Of a DNA stretch of 64,000 bases, positions 1-10,047 are shown one piece after another (the first letter of the stretch is position 1; the number at the start of each line of letters is the position of its first letter). A program made the translations under genes and the position numbers. The notes under the pieces were generated by a model. The model was not told the origin of the DNA, made no database searches, and saw nothing but the letters and a program-made list of their open reading frames with translations. The DNA is from Meandrina meandrites (lineage: Eukaryota > Cnidaria > Anthozoa > Scleractinia > Meandrinidae): NCBI GenBank assembly GCA_963693305.1, contig OY855903.1:27595955-27659954 (forward strand). The letters are read 5' to 3'.

Positions 1-1169
1 TCCTGAACTGTGAATTCTACATACAACACCCAAGATTCACTTCGTTTTCGTCAGCCGATCATCAAGAAGAGAAGCTGTTTTCCCTTTGCCTGATTGATCT
101 CCAGCTTCAAATCACAGATGTTATTAAAGATTGCAAAATGTGAAGTTTAAATAAATTGCAATGAATTGTAGTGTTTACAAAGGACCTGGAAATGGATTAG
201 CGTTCTGACATTTGGAATCTGAAATTATGTTCAGTTGAGAAATCTTGTTGTTCAGAAGAAATGGGTCACAAGTATACACTAGTAAAGTTGCTAGATTCCC
301 TTTGAACTACGTGAATTCCAGTGTTTCAGTTGACAGAAATTGCAATTAGTGTTGTTACTAAGGTGCATGTAATGCTGGAAAATTCAGTCTGTTAAGCTTG
401 ATAATACTGAAAATAGCATTAAAATAGTTCAGATAACTCGGGTAGATACGTTTAAAAATGCTGCAACAAACAAAAAAAGATCTGTTTATTTTATTCTGGT
501 AGTTAATGAAAATACGTAACTTGGTACTATTTTGATATGTAGTTGTAGTAAGGTAACGAAGGTTGCATTACCTTTGATTACCAAGGAGCCTCTTGCTTGG
601 GCACGTTTGTTTGATTACTTATCCCGTTTAAGTGGTTGCGCAGACACTTCACTTCAAAGCTAGGAAAACCCTTCAATTTGACATTATTGCAGAATGCGTT
701 TTTTCAACTATCTTTTTTTTAAAAATGGCTACTAACTTTTTGGACTTGGCGACCACTTTGGAAAATTTAGGAGCCAGATGGCTCCTTGCTAAAAAAGTTA
801 ATTTCGTGCCTTGGGGTGGGTATGGATATTCTTCATAGTTGATTAAATTAACACTGTATGCAAAGAGCAAGCCATCTTTAACATTTCTTAAAGAAGACAT
901 ACCTATAAAACGTTCACCTTTGTCAACCAAACTAGCTGTCAAGAGAGCCTCCAGCAATTAAAATCCAGTTAATTGGCTGTTTCAGATCATCAAGTAAAAT
1001 ATTTTGAGCAGCAACAAATTCCTACAAACAACCCGTGAAATGCCGCCGAACACAGCATTGCGACCAAAATATTTTTTTCTTGCCAAAAGCTAAGGCCTGT
1101 CCTAAATGCATCGATGCATAATGTTTATCATAATGTTTAAATTTCAGAGTAGGTTAAACATCTCAGATA
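1..1169. other. No gene recognised
   Basis: A+T-rich sequence with only short, overlapping ORFs on both strands that have no recognisable motif. A 16-bp palindrome (GGAGCCAGATGGCTCC, near 770) and a nearby GGGTATGGATATTC string that recurs near 58070 suggest this is old repeat-derived DNA. No splice-consistent exon was found. Confidence 0.5.
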
Positions 1170-1236
1170 GTGTAGGCGATCAACTTAAGTGTAGGCGAAT
1201 CGACTTGTGGGCGAAACATCTTGCAGGCGAAATGAC
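1170..1236. repeat. Short minisatellite, core RGGCGA
   Basis: Four imperfect units of about 17-18 bp follow one another. Each carries a core like GTAGGCGA, GTGGGCGA or GCAGGCGA followed by an AACTT or CATCTT-type spacer. The array is short and diverged, and no gene is associated with it. Confidence 0.6.
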
Positions 1237-1741
1237 CGGATACCCACTGTAGCAGAGCCTCGTTTCAGTGGACTGAAATGCCCTCCAAGTTGACCAAAGT
1301 GCACTACAACTGGAAGGAGTCCCATTGAGCTGTTGTTTAATCGGGAAGTTAGAGGAAAGATTCCAACACCAAAGACAATGTACACACACACTACAAAGCC
1401 AGGAACTCTAGTGTCTAAGCAGGAAATGAAGTCCAAGTCCAATAGGACAAGAAAATCAAGGTTATCAGTTGGAACAGAAACAGTCTTGTGACCGAAGTCC
1501 AGCAGGAAATCAGTGCTCCGAAAACTTAAGGCATGTAAAGCGGCAAATCAAGGAGGGGATCCCACACCCCAGCAAGAATCAGATGTTTTGACAACACCTG
1601 CCTCACTACCTGGAGAGGAATCAGCTTTAATTTGGGTCTCCTTAACAGTTAAGAATGCCTTGATCCACTGGAGAGCATTGGGGCCAGATCAGAGGCACTA
1701 TGGTCCTTGAGACACCAGAGGACAGAGACATTGAGCGACTG

Positions 1742-1868
1742 ACTGTTGTTAACTTTCTCAAGGTAACATGAATGCTGAATATTGATTTCATTTAAAAATA
1801 AAGCTTGAGAGACCATGTTGTTAATTTTCTCAAGGGAACATAAACACTGATTACTGATTTCATTTGAT
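1742..1868. repeat. Tandem duplication, unit about 73 bp
   Basis: Two diverged copies of a segment (about 1746-1793 and 1819-1867) share TTGTTAA, TTTCTCAAGG, AACAT and TGATTTCATTT in the same order. They lie immediately before the gypsy remnant and may be its degraded leader or flanking DNA. The interval 1237-1741 holds no supportable gene. Confidence 0.55.
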
Positions 1869-1965
1869 CTAAACTCACTTTGAATAGCATAGTTTGTTTG
1901 TTTTTTCCATGTTTCATTTGGAAATGCTAACATCACTTTTTCATTCTTTTGGTTCGAAATATCTA

Positions 1966-2760
1966 GAGTCTGGTAATTTCGTCCGTTTCCGACCTGACAC
2001 TGGAGCCCAGTGTAACGTGCTGCCACTGCACGTTTATAGGAAGGCATCCAAAGATGAGAGGCTTGAAAAAGTGACTCACACTCAGGCATCACTGGTTGCG
2101 TATGGAGGCTCGAAAATTAAAGTGATAGGTCGTGTCAGCATGTGCATCTGGAGAAATGAGAGGTCATACCTTCTAGACTGTCACATGGTGGACAGTGAAG
2201 AAATTCGTCCAATTCTCGGTATCAAGTCACGCCTAGCAATGAACATCATTCAGTACAAGGATGATGACCTGCTCAACAAGCCCAAAACAGACGGTTCCTG
2301 GGTTTATGCCATAGAAGACCTGCCACCACCAGTAACCAAAGAGGAGTTAATGTTAATGTTTCCAGATGTCTTCGGCGAGGGCCTTGGACAACTTGATGGT
2401 CAATATACGATTAGATTGGATGAAACTGTCCCGCCTGTACAGCACATCCCACGTAGCATTGCAGTGGCATTAAGGCCTCAGCTCAAGGATACATTGGATG
2501 CTCTGGAAGCACAAGGTGTCATTGCCCAAGTAACCATGCCCACCAGATGGATAAGCTCCATTGTTGCCGTCCCAAAGAAAAATGGAAAGCTGCGCATATG
2601 TCTTGACCCTAAAGACCTGAATCGTGCCATACAAAGAGAGAAGTACCAACTCCCGACAGTGGAAGACATCGCGAAACGCCTCCACAGAGCCAGAGTCTTC
2701 ACGGTCATGGATGTTCGTAATGGGTTTTGGCACGTAAGCTTAGATGAAGAATCGTCATAG
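1966..2760 (+). pseudogene. gypsy protease and 5' half of reverse transcriptase
   Basis: The open frame carries an aspartic protease motif (DTGAQCNVLP, where the usual motif is DTGA/DSGA) and then the N-terminal RT fingers and palm, with the strings WISSIVAVPKKNGKLRICLDP, LNRAI and TVMDVRNGFWHV. The last matches RT motif A, containing a catalytic aspartate. The frame stops at 2758-2760, just after the motif-A block, where related proteins continue, so a frameshift has occurred here. The upstream limit is approximate because the ORF has no credible start and gag is missing. Confidence 0.8.
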
Positions 2761-3010
2761 CTGACGACCTTTCAAACGCGGCTATCGCTGGAGGCGCATG
2801 CCGTTTGGCATCTCGTCAGCTCCGGAAGTGTTTCAAAGGAAAATGCACGAGCTCATTGAAGATATAACTGGTATTGAGGTAGTAGCGGACGACTTCATTG
2901 CAGCTGGATAGGGTGAGACATTTGAGGAAGCAACACGAGACCATGACAAAAATCTTCTCGACTTCCTCCTCAAAGCAAAGAATGTCCGTTTAAATCCGGA
3001 GAAGCTGAAA
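2761..3010 (+). pseudogene. gypsy RT palm segment, broken
   Basis: After the frameshift, the reading shows MPFGISSAPEVFQRKMHE and then VADDFIAAG, the RT motif C with VADD instead of the more usual YxDD/VDD spelling. A TAG stop at 2909-2911 interrupts the frame, which resumes in phase with the following segment. Together with the upstream and downstream ORFs this accounts for one ancestral pol gene. Confidence 0.75.
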
Positions 3011-4246
3011 TTGCGACAGTCGCAAGTGCTTTTCATTGGGCACATGGCAACCGACCAGGGACTAGAAGTAGATCCTGCCAAAGTTCAAGCTATCATTGAG
3101 ATGCCAGCCCCAACAGATAAGCTTGGTGTACAACGACTTCTGGGACTGGCCCAGTACCTCGCCAAGTTTCTTCCACACCTTTCAGACGTCACCAAGCCGT
3201 TAAGGGACTTAACGCAGTCTAATGTACTGTGGGTCTGGAATGAAGCTCAACAAATGGCGTTCGAGAAGCTAAAAGAAATGGTGACACGCACCCCAGTTCT
3301 ACGTTATTACAATCTTAAAGAGGAGGTCACATTGCAGTGTGATGCGTCCCAGTCTGGGCTTGGGGCAGCACTGATGCAGAATGGACAGCCCATCGTGTAC
3401 GCCTCACAAGCACCGACACCGGCACAGGCTCCCGAATGTTTGCGCCCTTACTTTGACGTGCGTGATGAGCTAACCATCCAGAATGAGCTTGTCTTTAAGG
3501 GGCAGCAGATTGTTGTTCTGGCCGTTTTAAGGAAGGAACTTATGGAGAAGACACATGCATCACACATTGGCATTCAAGGAAGCATACGCCAAGCAAGAGA
3601 CACCCTGTATTGGCCACGTATAACCACGGAGATCAAAGAATACATCTCCAGATGTGACGTCTGTATGACTTATCGCACTGGCCAAGGAAAGGAACCAATA
3701 CTGCAGCACGAGTTCATCGCACAGCCATGGCCTAAAGTCGCTGCTGACCTCTATGAGTTCGACAACAGAGTATTGTTAGTTGTGAGTGACTACTACAGTA
3801 ACTTTATAGAGGTAGCTCGCCTGAGCAGCCTTACCTCCCGTGCTGTAATCAAGGAGCTGAAAGCGGTATTTGCAAGATATGGTGTACCCGACACCCTAGT
3901 CACGGATAATGGTTCACAGTTCTCCTCTGCTGAATTTGCAGTTTTCGCAAAGAGATGGATGTTCAAACACAAGACATCGTCGCCAACCTATCCTCAGTCA
4001 AATGGAAAGGCAGAGAAAGCGGTCCAGACCATCAAAAACCTGTTTAGAAAGTGCAAGGCATCTGGAACGTCAGAATTTCAAGCACTATTAGACTGGCACA
4101 ACACGCCAACAGCTGGAATTGGAACCAGCCGTGCCCAACGTCTGATGGGTCGCCGCTGTAAGACACTGCTCCCCATAGCAGGCTCCCTATTACAGCCCAA
4201 CTTTCCCACAGGAGAAGATACTTGCAAACTGCTGGGTACAAAGTAA
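3011..4246 (+). pseudogene. gypsy RT thumb, RNase H remnant and integrase
   Basis: The 411-aa frame starts in the RT connection (VLFIGHMATDQGLEVDP) and enters RNase H (LQCDASQSGLGAALMQNG). It then jumps, after about residue 135, straight to a sequence leading into the integrase zinc domain. The missing middle of RNase H indicates an internal deletion. The integrase zinc-binding segment has HIGIQG and CDVC. The catalytic core follows (DNGSQFSS and NGKAEKAVQTIKN). The C-terminal part is cut short at 4246. Confidence 0.8.
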
Positions 4247-4685
4247 CAGCAACAGTTCTATTACAACAAGCAAGTCAGTCCCTTGCAGCCAATCAGTGTA
4301 GGGGACGCAGTACGTATGAGGTTTTCCGGTTAGAAAACGTGGAATCTTGGAACATGCACAGCTAACGCAGGCCCCAGGAGTTTCAGAGTGCAAGTGGGTA
4401 ATGCGGTTTACAGGATAAATCGAAGGCAGCTAATCAAGACAGGAGAATCAAACGAGGCCACATTGCCAGGAGACACAGCTGCCCCAGACGACCTTGCACC
4501 CACAAGTGTTGAAGCCAACGAATCTGCCCCACCCGAAGAATGCCCCCAGTCGGTACTAAGAGAAACCACCAGGTCACAGAGACCACAACAGCACTTAAAC
4601 TTTGTTACCTCTTAAGGAGAACTTTGTTGAGAACTTATTAATGACAGTGTGTTTGTTTTAACACTCTTTTTGGAGAAAGGGAAGA
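4247..4685 (+). pseudogene. Decayed C-terminal tail of gypsy pol and polypurine region
   Basis: A 75-aa open frame (4388-4615) has a Pro/Glu/Thr-rich composition typical of the tail after gypsy integrases. Before the LTR is GGAGAAAGGGAAGA, a plausible polypurine tract. No intact gene is present. Confidence 0.5.
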
Positions 4686-4885
4686 TGTGACAAGTTGCGT
4701 GACTTGCAATTTGATATTTAACCACGAGTTTTGTTCTATTGTTGATTAAGCCAATCAAATGTATTTACGCGTCATTGCACAACCATGTGCAAGAGATCTT
4801 ACAACGCAGTTCGACCAGATGTAGTTCGCATCATTTATTGATTACAATAAATCTTTGTTCCAATACTCAAATGCTGCTTCTTACA
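4686..4885 (+). repeat. Candidate 3' LTR of the gypsy remnant
   Basis: This 200-bp segment begins TGTGACAAG directly after the purine-rich tract, contains an AATAAA polyadenylation signal near 4847 and ends CTTCTTACA, so it has TG...CA boundaries. No second copy was found in the window to confirm its limits. Confidence 0.6.
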
Positions 4886-4943
4886 CCTACGTTCTTCAGG
4901 ATATACAGCTATTTCAAAAAACATTGTCGGTTCAAAGCATTAA

Positions 4944-5498
4944 AGTGCCTATGAAGTGAAAATTGTTTTTGTTTAGTTATAATATTCACCTTTCGAAAAA
5001 CACGATTCCAAAGTTTGAAACGTCTAGCTTTAAAACTAACGATTTTACAAGCGCTCAAAGTTGTGCTATTTTACCCTCAAAAATGGTCAGGGGAATGGGT
5101 CGAGTTTAATCCAAAAATACCAGGCCGTGACGTCACTTTGGTGCCTCACATTTGTTTACACAGTCAGAGTTTCTTGTATCCAATGAGTATTTTCAGTACG
5201 AAAAGATGTCGAGCGATACAGAAATGAGCAAAATTTCAGAAATATCTAGCAGCACCGAAGAAGAAGAAACCAGTGAGCGAGAGGAGGAAGACGTCGGCAC
5301 CAAAGTGACGTCAGAGGTTATTATCACGTGGTATTTTGACCGCGCGATTCAAAGACCATTTTTGAGGTCATAATGGCACAACTTTGAGCGCTTATAAAAT
5401 CGTTAGTTTTTAAGCTAGACGTTTCAAACTTTGGAATCTTGTTTTTCAAAAGGTAAATATTATAACTAGACAAAAACAATTTTCACTTCATAGGCACT
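4944..5498. mobile_element. Fold-back DNA element with TTAA duplication (piggyBac-type, non-autonomous)
   Basis: The two ends are inverted copies over roughly 130 bp. The outermost bases are AGTGCCTATGAAGTGAAAA, and the right end is the reverse complement. Both sides are flanked by TTAA (4940-4943 and 5499-5502), the target duplication of piggyBac-type transposases. The middle holds an acidic ORF from 5205 that starts MSSDTEMSKISEIS and is followed by a Glu-rich run. This may be the leftover acidic N-terminus of the parent transposase, but that is inference. Confidence 0.75.
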
Positions 5499-5572
5499 TT
5501 AAGCTAAAAGACAAGACCTTAAGGTTATGCGGGATGTTTTTGAATAAATAAATCAAAATCAGTCATGTCTCG

Positions 5573-6152
5573 CCCGTTCAGTGAAGACCTACGATGGGAG
5601 CCATGTGGATGAAGGAAATTAAGGGATATCAACTGGATGAAATGGCAGCTGCTTTGAGGATGTCACCAAGAACTATCGAACATTATGCCTCAAAAGCAAT
5701 GTTCAATGGAATAAGGTAAGGGAAGTTAGTGAGCCAAGTTTTAATCCCAAGGTATAATTCTGTCCAAGTGAAAAGGTGCATTGCGTGGTGTTGATGTTTA
5801 TCTCAATTTGATTGGTAATTAAGATTATTTTCTCAGAATCCACTCTTACTTTTTTCCAGTTTGCGCTCACAAATTTGTTCTTCTGCCTCTTATAGATAAT
5901 GCAGCAATTCACCACTCCCAGGCAGCCATTCACGCTATTCACGCAACTAGCGCTATGGTTATCTTCTTGCCACCATATAGCCCTGATTTCATGCCATTAG
6001 AAGAGCTTTAGGCCCAAGCAAAAAAATGGATCAGAGAAAATGATGAAGCATGGCAATTATGCACCCATCCAGAATTGATGGTTGAAGAGGCCTTCCTCCA
6101 AGTTACAGACAAAGAAGTCAGAAACTACACCCAGCATGCAGAATATTTTTAA
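5573..6152 (+). pseudogene. IS630/Tc1-mariner superfamily transposase relic
   Basis: The first part (about 5590-5716) encodes a helix-turn-helix-like string, GYQLDEMAAALRMSPRTIE. After a non-homologous stretch, the second part (about 5880-6152) reads DNAAIHHSQ and then LPPYSPDFMPLEE, the second Asp block and third acidic block of IS630/Tc1 DDE transposases. A TAG stop follows EEL at about 6009, and the frame resumes to a terminal stop at 6150. The first catalytic Asp block is missing or unrecognisable. The gap between the two parts is either an intron or decayed sequence. Confidence 0.7.
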
Positions 6153-6186
6153 TGGAACAAACTTTAACACTTTTCTATTACAATAA

Positions 6187-6943
6187 TTACAGATCCCTCA
6201 GTTCCTCCAAAATTTTTTCCTTCTGGCAAAGGAGCTTGTTGTTTGAAAGAACTCCATCAGCATTCAAATCTTTCAGGTCATTTAACTGTTGTAAAATGGT
6301 ACTTTTCTATTCAGATCAATAAAAATTCAGACAAAAAGTGAAATATGTTTTGGACTTATCAGACACCCTCATTCCTCGCACAGAGAATGTTTGACGGGCA
6401 GGAAATTTGAATTTCCTTACCAACATCCTGGCCCAACATCGAAGTTTAAACTCTGGGAGTGTATGATGCTGTTGCAATCTTGCCAGGAGTGATTCATAAC
6501 TTGACTGCTCTTCCTCGTCATCACTTGTTACCTCAGAACTGGTTCTGGGGTTAATGAGACGAAACAATAAATTGCTCACATCATCTTCCTAAACATAACA
6601 ACTGGAAGTGGCATGGCCTGAATTTCAGCTGTCTTCTTGGCCAGTACACAAGCTGAGAAGACGGATGATGTTCAAGATAATTTACCTTTTCGTTTTTCCC
6701 CAATGTTGAGATGGGTGAGTTCTTGGCATTAGGTAAGTGTGGATCAACCCACAAAGTAATAATCCCCTTCTTCACTAATGACAGCGCCTCAGCAAGCTGA
6801 ATTTCTGAAGTAATGGAAAACTTCTTATTTCCTTCACTGATGTAACCAAAACTAAAGTTACAATCTGTTGCTGCCAGAAGTTCCACTGTGCACCTCTCCA
6901 ATAAGTAGGCTTTTAACCTAGCAGGACTGTCAGATACAGGCAT
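6187..6943 (-). CDS. Small three-exon gene, PB1-like N-terminus (unknown function)
   Basis: Three minus-strand exons join in frame with GT-AG borders: 6943-6686, 6588-6367 and 6306-6187, all in phase 0, ending at a TAA. The product is about 199 aa. Exon 1 has a beta-rich segment followed by a region ending GIITLWVDP that resembles a PB1-like or ubiquitin-like fold; this is weak and based on pattern only. Exon 2 is acidic, then basic (a Ser/Asp/Glu run, then RKFKFPARQTF). Exon 3 is a short leucine-rich helix. All frames are open, so this is either a live gene or a recent copy. It runs antiparallel to the neighbouring transposase relic and could be part of the same mobile element. Confidence 0.6.
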
Positions 6944-7480
6944 GTTTTGTACGCAATAAAAATCATGTGCTTTTTAAAACACACAGACAAACATTTACAG
7001 TGTTTTTGTGCTTTGGCATTGTGGTCCTGGTAAGACAGTATTGTATGGAATTATTAAAGGCATGTTACATACCCGTTGACAGGATGATCTCCTGATGGAA
7101 AACCAAAACAATGACCAAAAAAGACAAATCAAGGGTATGGGTGCTGACAAAACTGGGAGAGTAGTGCAAAGAAAAATTAAGATATATGGGGAAAAACTTC
7201 CATAAGTTGCTTCTCTGTTTTGAGCTCACACCCATAGAAGTTCTGAAACAGACCGAAGACAGTTGTGCCCCTTAAAAAACATTCCATGAAGAAACCACAC
7301 TTCATTTCCTGATCATCATGCCCATGTCCTTGAAAAGGTGGACTACACTGAACTATCTGCATGGTTAACAATGCACATGAAAAATCTATGGCCCTTTATC
7401 AGGATGAAAATTCACACAAGTGAATTCGTCAGTTGCTTCAATTATTTCACCTCTTAGTCAAATTGATATTGCCTTTAATT
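6944..7480. other. No gene recognised
   Basis: A+T-rich DNA upstream of the three-exon gene, so it may include its promoter. The one minus-strand ORF of 64 codons (7177-7371) shows no motif. Confidence 0.4.
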
Positions 7481-7489
7481 CAGGAAGCG

Positions 7490-7740
7490 GCCAAGTTCAT
7501 GATGCAGGAAATTCGTCAAGTAGCTCAATTTGTCATAGTGAATCACCTAATAGATTAATTCGCCCCAAGGATGAATTTGCCAAATAGATGAATCTGCCAG
7601 ATAAATACATTAATGCATAAATAAATACATTAATTAGCCTGATAGGGGAATTCGCAAAAACAGACGAATTTTCCAGATAAATGGATTTGCCAAATAGATG
7701 AATTCACCTGATAGTTGAATTTGCCTTGAACAAAATCTTG
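7490..7740. repeat. Degenerate repeat of GAATTTGCC-type units
   Basis: Variants of GAATTCGCC, GAATTTGCC and GGATTTGCC, each followed by AAATAGATG, AGATAAAT or TGATAG, recur about every 18-24 bp in both tidy and scrambled copies. It looks like a worn minisatellite. No coding frame survives. Confidence 0.6.
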
Positions 7741-7784
7741 GAAACTAGTCAACTTCTGGTTCATCAAGAACACCAGATCGAGGG

Positions 7785-7950
7785 GGGCGTAAGGGTTTGC
7801 GGTGATGCGGTTTTGTGTTATTTTTTGTGCGGTTTGTGGTTATTTTATTTTTAACTCACGGTTTTGCGATTTTACAACATTTTGCGGTTTGCGGTTATTA
7901 CAACCTTTAGCTCGCGGTAATCGGTGAGAAACATTTCTGCGGTTATATGA
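7785..7950. repeat. GCGGTT-rich simple repeat
   Basis: The strand is G/T-rich, with repeated TTTGCGGT, GTGCGGTT and GCGGTTAT words at irregular spacing. It lies just before the first exon of the Polinton-interrupted gene and might form part of its upstream region. Confidence 0.5.
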
Positions 7951-8296
7951 ATCGGTTAGTTTTCCAAAAAAACTTTTGATATCCAGTTGTTTTGCTTGAT
8001 TTGACGTTTTGGATCCGAGTGTTTTGTTTTACAGCATATCCGTTTACGTCTTTTACACAGTCAGAGTCATTGTTATGCAATGCGGCATTGTGGTTTGTAA
8101 TAATAGCTTTTCCAGTTAATACTTAAGACGATTAAAGATTTTATCCAATGATATGCCGAATTCGTGACACTGATTGAGACCGACCAGGCCGCACGAAGTG
8201 CTGTCAGGTTTATGTTTCATTGTTCTGCACGTTCTGGTCGCCGTGTTCGACCTCTTGCAGTCCTTGCACATTGCAAGGAATCCAGATCTGCGAGAT

Positions 8297-8451
8297 ATGG
8301 CAAGCGAGCTGGACAGTGAAATCACTACAAACGGCGTGGCCTATTTTCATGAGGAGGGGACGAGCAGAGAAAATTTTCGGAAAAGGAACAAATTTCAGTG
8401 CAAGGTTGACAAGAATGAAAATCATCTTGTCAAGTTTAGGGAAATAGTATG
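8297..8451 (+). CDS. First coding exon of a host gene interrupted by the Polinton
   Basis: The ATG at 8297 opens MASELDSEITTNGVAYFHEE and the exon ends at a consensus donor (TATG|GTGAGT) with two bases left over. The next exon, at 25582, completes that codon, so the reading frame runs through an intron containing the whole 16.5-kb Polinton. The same frame is open upstream to 8174, so an earlier start is possible. The peptide is polar and charged with no recognised domain. Confidence 0.6.
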
Positions 8452-8701
8452 GTGAGTACTTTCTCATTCTATCTTACTTTCGAGTGAATTAATAATCAAT
8501 GACATGCAAGGAGTTCAATAGTAACGCGTACGGCTAACACTGGTTTTCCATCTCTCTTGATGACCTTGATGTTCTTACAATTTAAAGATCCTTGATATCC
8601 TCGATGACCCTTGATATAAGATACGTTATTGTCTTCACTCAACTGTTTAGTACGGGCGCTTATTAAGTCAGTCTTTCAATTCAGGCCTATAAGACCTATG
8701 A

Positions 8702-8707
8702 ATTGTC
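8702..8707. repeat. Left target-site duplication ATTGTC
   Basis: The hexamer immediately before the left terminus is repeated exactly at 25175-25180, immediately after the right terminus. A 6-bp duplication is usual for Maverick/Polinton integration. Confidence 0.9.
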
Positions 8708-8871
8708 ACACACATAGACGATGAGGGTTCTGGGACAAAAAAAAACATGATATTTAACAAAGCTTTTTTTTAGTAAATCTCGGCTCCCATTGCTCGCCTC
8801 GTTTTACAAAAAAAAGCTTTGTTAAATATCATGTTTTTTTTTCTCCCAGAACCCTCATCGTCTATGTGTGT
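8708..8871. repeat. Left terminal palindrome (hairpin) 64-36-64
   Basis: Arms 8708-8771 and 8808-8871 are reverse complements with a single mismatch (GGGAC against GGGAG in the second arm). They enclose a 36-bp non-palindromic loop. Single-stranded, the very end of the element could fold into a long hairpin. The identical arrangement occurs at the right end. Confidence 0.95.
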
Positions 8872-9045
8872 GGTGGTATTTGAGTGAAAATAAATAAACA
8901 AAGAGCATGGCCCCAAAGCAAGCGGATGTGTCACAAAAAAATTAATTTCTTTTGAAGAAATGCCCGCACTGTATAATATACAAAAAGTGTCCCAGAATTA
9001 TTTTCCATTTGAACAATTATCTGCACTTGTATATAGGCGAGATGG
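8708..9045 (+). repeat. Left terminal inverted repeat (338 bp)
   Basis: Nearly identical in reverse complement to 24837-25174. Identity is almost complete over the first 290 bp and falls in the last 45 bp, yet the match still ends at the shared string GAGATGG. That string holds the start codons of both outermost genes. A TATATA-like word sits a few bases before each ATG, so the repeat supplies the same promoter region to the 195-aa gene on the left and to PolB on the right. Confidence 0.93.
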
Positions 9046-9629
9046 GTAGAGGAAGAGACAATGGTCCTGTTGATCAAAGCACTAAAAAACCGAAAGTTAT
9101 AAAAAACAAAGAAAGGGGAGACAATTGGGTATTATTTAAGCCAAACTCAATAGGAGAAAATACGGAATTGCCAATACTTGTATCAGAAGAACTTCTTGCA
9201 GAAATGAAAAAAATGACTCCACAAGAATTAATGAATATTCTTTTGCCGGATAATAAAAACAATGACAGTTCAACATCAGAAAAAAAAAAAAACTGCCAAC
9301 TTACCGATGCAATACAAATATTACCGACAGAATTAAGGGAAAAAATCTGCAAAGAGTATATTAAAATAAAACTCAGGGAGCGAAAAGCTCTCGGCTGGGA
9401 CGAGATAAACGCTGCAATCAAAGAAGCACCAGTTTGTGAAAAAAATCATCAAATTGTAAAGGTCTTATTTTGTTATAAATATGGTCATAGCATGCGAAAT
9501 AATCTCTGTAATCTGTGCAAAAGAAATGGAGTAAATCACTATCTCGGCTATCCTATTTATGATGAAAATGATTACGACGAGTGCTTCAAAAAATCTTGCC
9601 ATAATAGTTGGTGCGGAGCCGTTGCGTGA
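9042..9629 (+). CDS. Unknown 195-aa Polinton protein, cysteine-rich C-terminus
   Basis: The start is placed at the ATG 9042, because the frame upstream lies inside the terminal repeat and its first 18 codons match the extra upstream frame before PolB. The N-terminus is basic (MGRGRDNG..., KKPK). The C-terminal third has FCYKYGHSMRNNLCNLCKR, then further Cys and His residues (DECFKKSCHNSWCG), suggesting zinc binding. It is the only gene reading inward from the left end and should share its promoter with PolB, so an early regulatory or replication role is a reasonable inference. No family was recognised. Confidence 0.75.
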   Translation: MGRGRDNGPVDQSTKKPKVIKNKERGDNWVLFKPNSIGENTELPILVSEELLAEMKKMTPQELMNILLPDNKNNDSSTSEKKKNCQLTDAIQILPTELREKICKEYIKIKLRERKALGWDEINAAIKEAPVCEKNHQIVKVLFCYKYGHSMRNNLCNLCKRNGVNHYLGYPIYDENDYDECFKKSCHNSWCGAVA

Positions 9630-9930
9630 CATTTTTCTCAGAAAGACCGGAAACCAATATTTCTAGTTCCCAGGCCCTTTAGACGAAGCGGGGGTTTCCC
9701 TGTTTTAAGGAACAGGTAAGCAAAGGGGTTGTAAGACAGAAAACACAACAAGAGTGTAAAATGAATTAATTTTATTCAAGTAGATTATAAATTTTATGCA
9801 ACTACAACATGACGTCACGACACAGCTGTGTCGGTCCACAACAATGGAAACAAGATAGAAGCTGGTGATTTGCATAAGTCCCACGCCGTGGGACACACAC
9901 CAAATAAAAATTCTAACTTGAAGAAAATTC

Positions 9931-10047
9931 GGTTACGGCGTAACCCATTTCTGTTGTTATTCTAATTAATGCTTAAAATTCGGTTACGGCGTAACCCATT
10001 TCTGTTGTTATTCTAATTTATGCTAAAAATTCGGTTACGGCGTAACC
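9931..10047. repeat. Three 15-bp palindromes at 51-bp period
   Basis: GGTTACGGCGTAACC occurs at 9931-9945, 9982-9996 and 10033-10047. Each is followed by CATTTCT and, for the first two, GTTGTTATTCTAATT. The unit between palindromes is also conserved, so this is a three-copy tandem repeat around a dyad. Confidence 0.95.

Larger units (their letters stand above)
1894..4885 (+). mobile_element. Ty3/gypsy LTR retrotransposon remnant
   Basis: Protease, reverse transcriptase, a remnant of RNase H and integrase occur in Ty3/gypsy order on one strand, followed by a polypurine-like stretch and a 3' LTR. No gag is visible and no 5' LTR was found, so the copy is 5'-truncated. It is broken by a frameshift near 2760, a stop at 2909-2911 and an internal deletion in RNase H. 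The element is dead on its own. Confidence 0.85.

Noticed and set aside
1649..2092. 147-codon minus-strand ORF
   Set aside because: It lies across the tandem duplication and opposite the gypsy protease and has no motif. Chance frame.
8952..9041. N-terminal extension of the 195-aa Polinton gene and of PolB inside the terminal repeat
   Set aside because: The extra codons are the same at both ends because the repeat is the same. The natural start for both is the ATG at the repeat border, shortly after a TATA-like run.
9931..10047. Three evenly spaced repeats as a CRISPR array
   Set aside because: Only three units are present, the spacers are themselves conserved, and the setting is an animal virus element.
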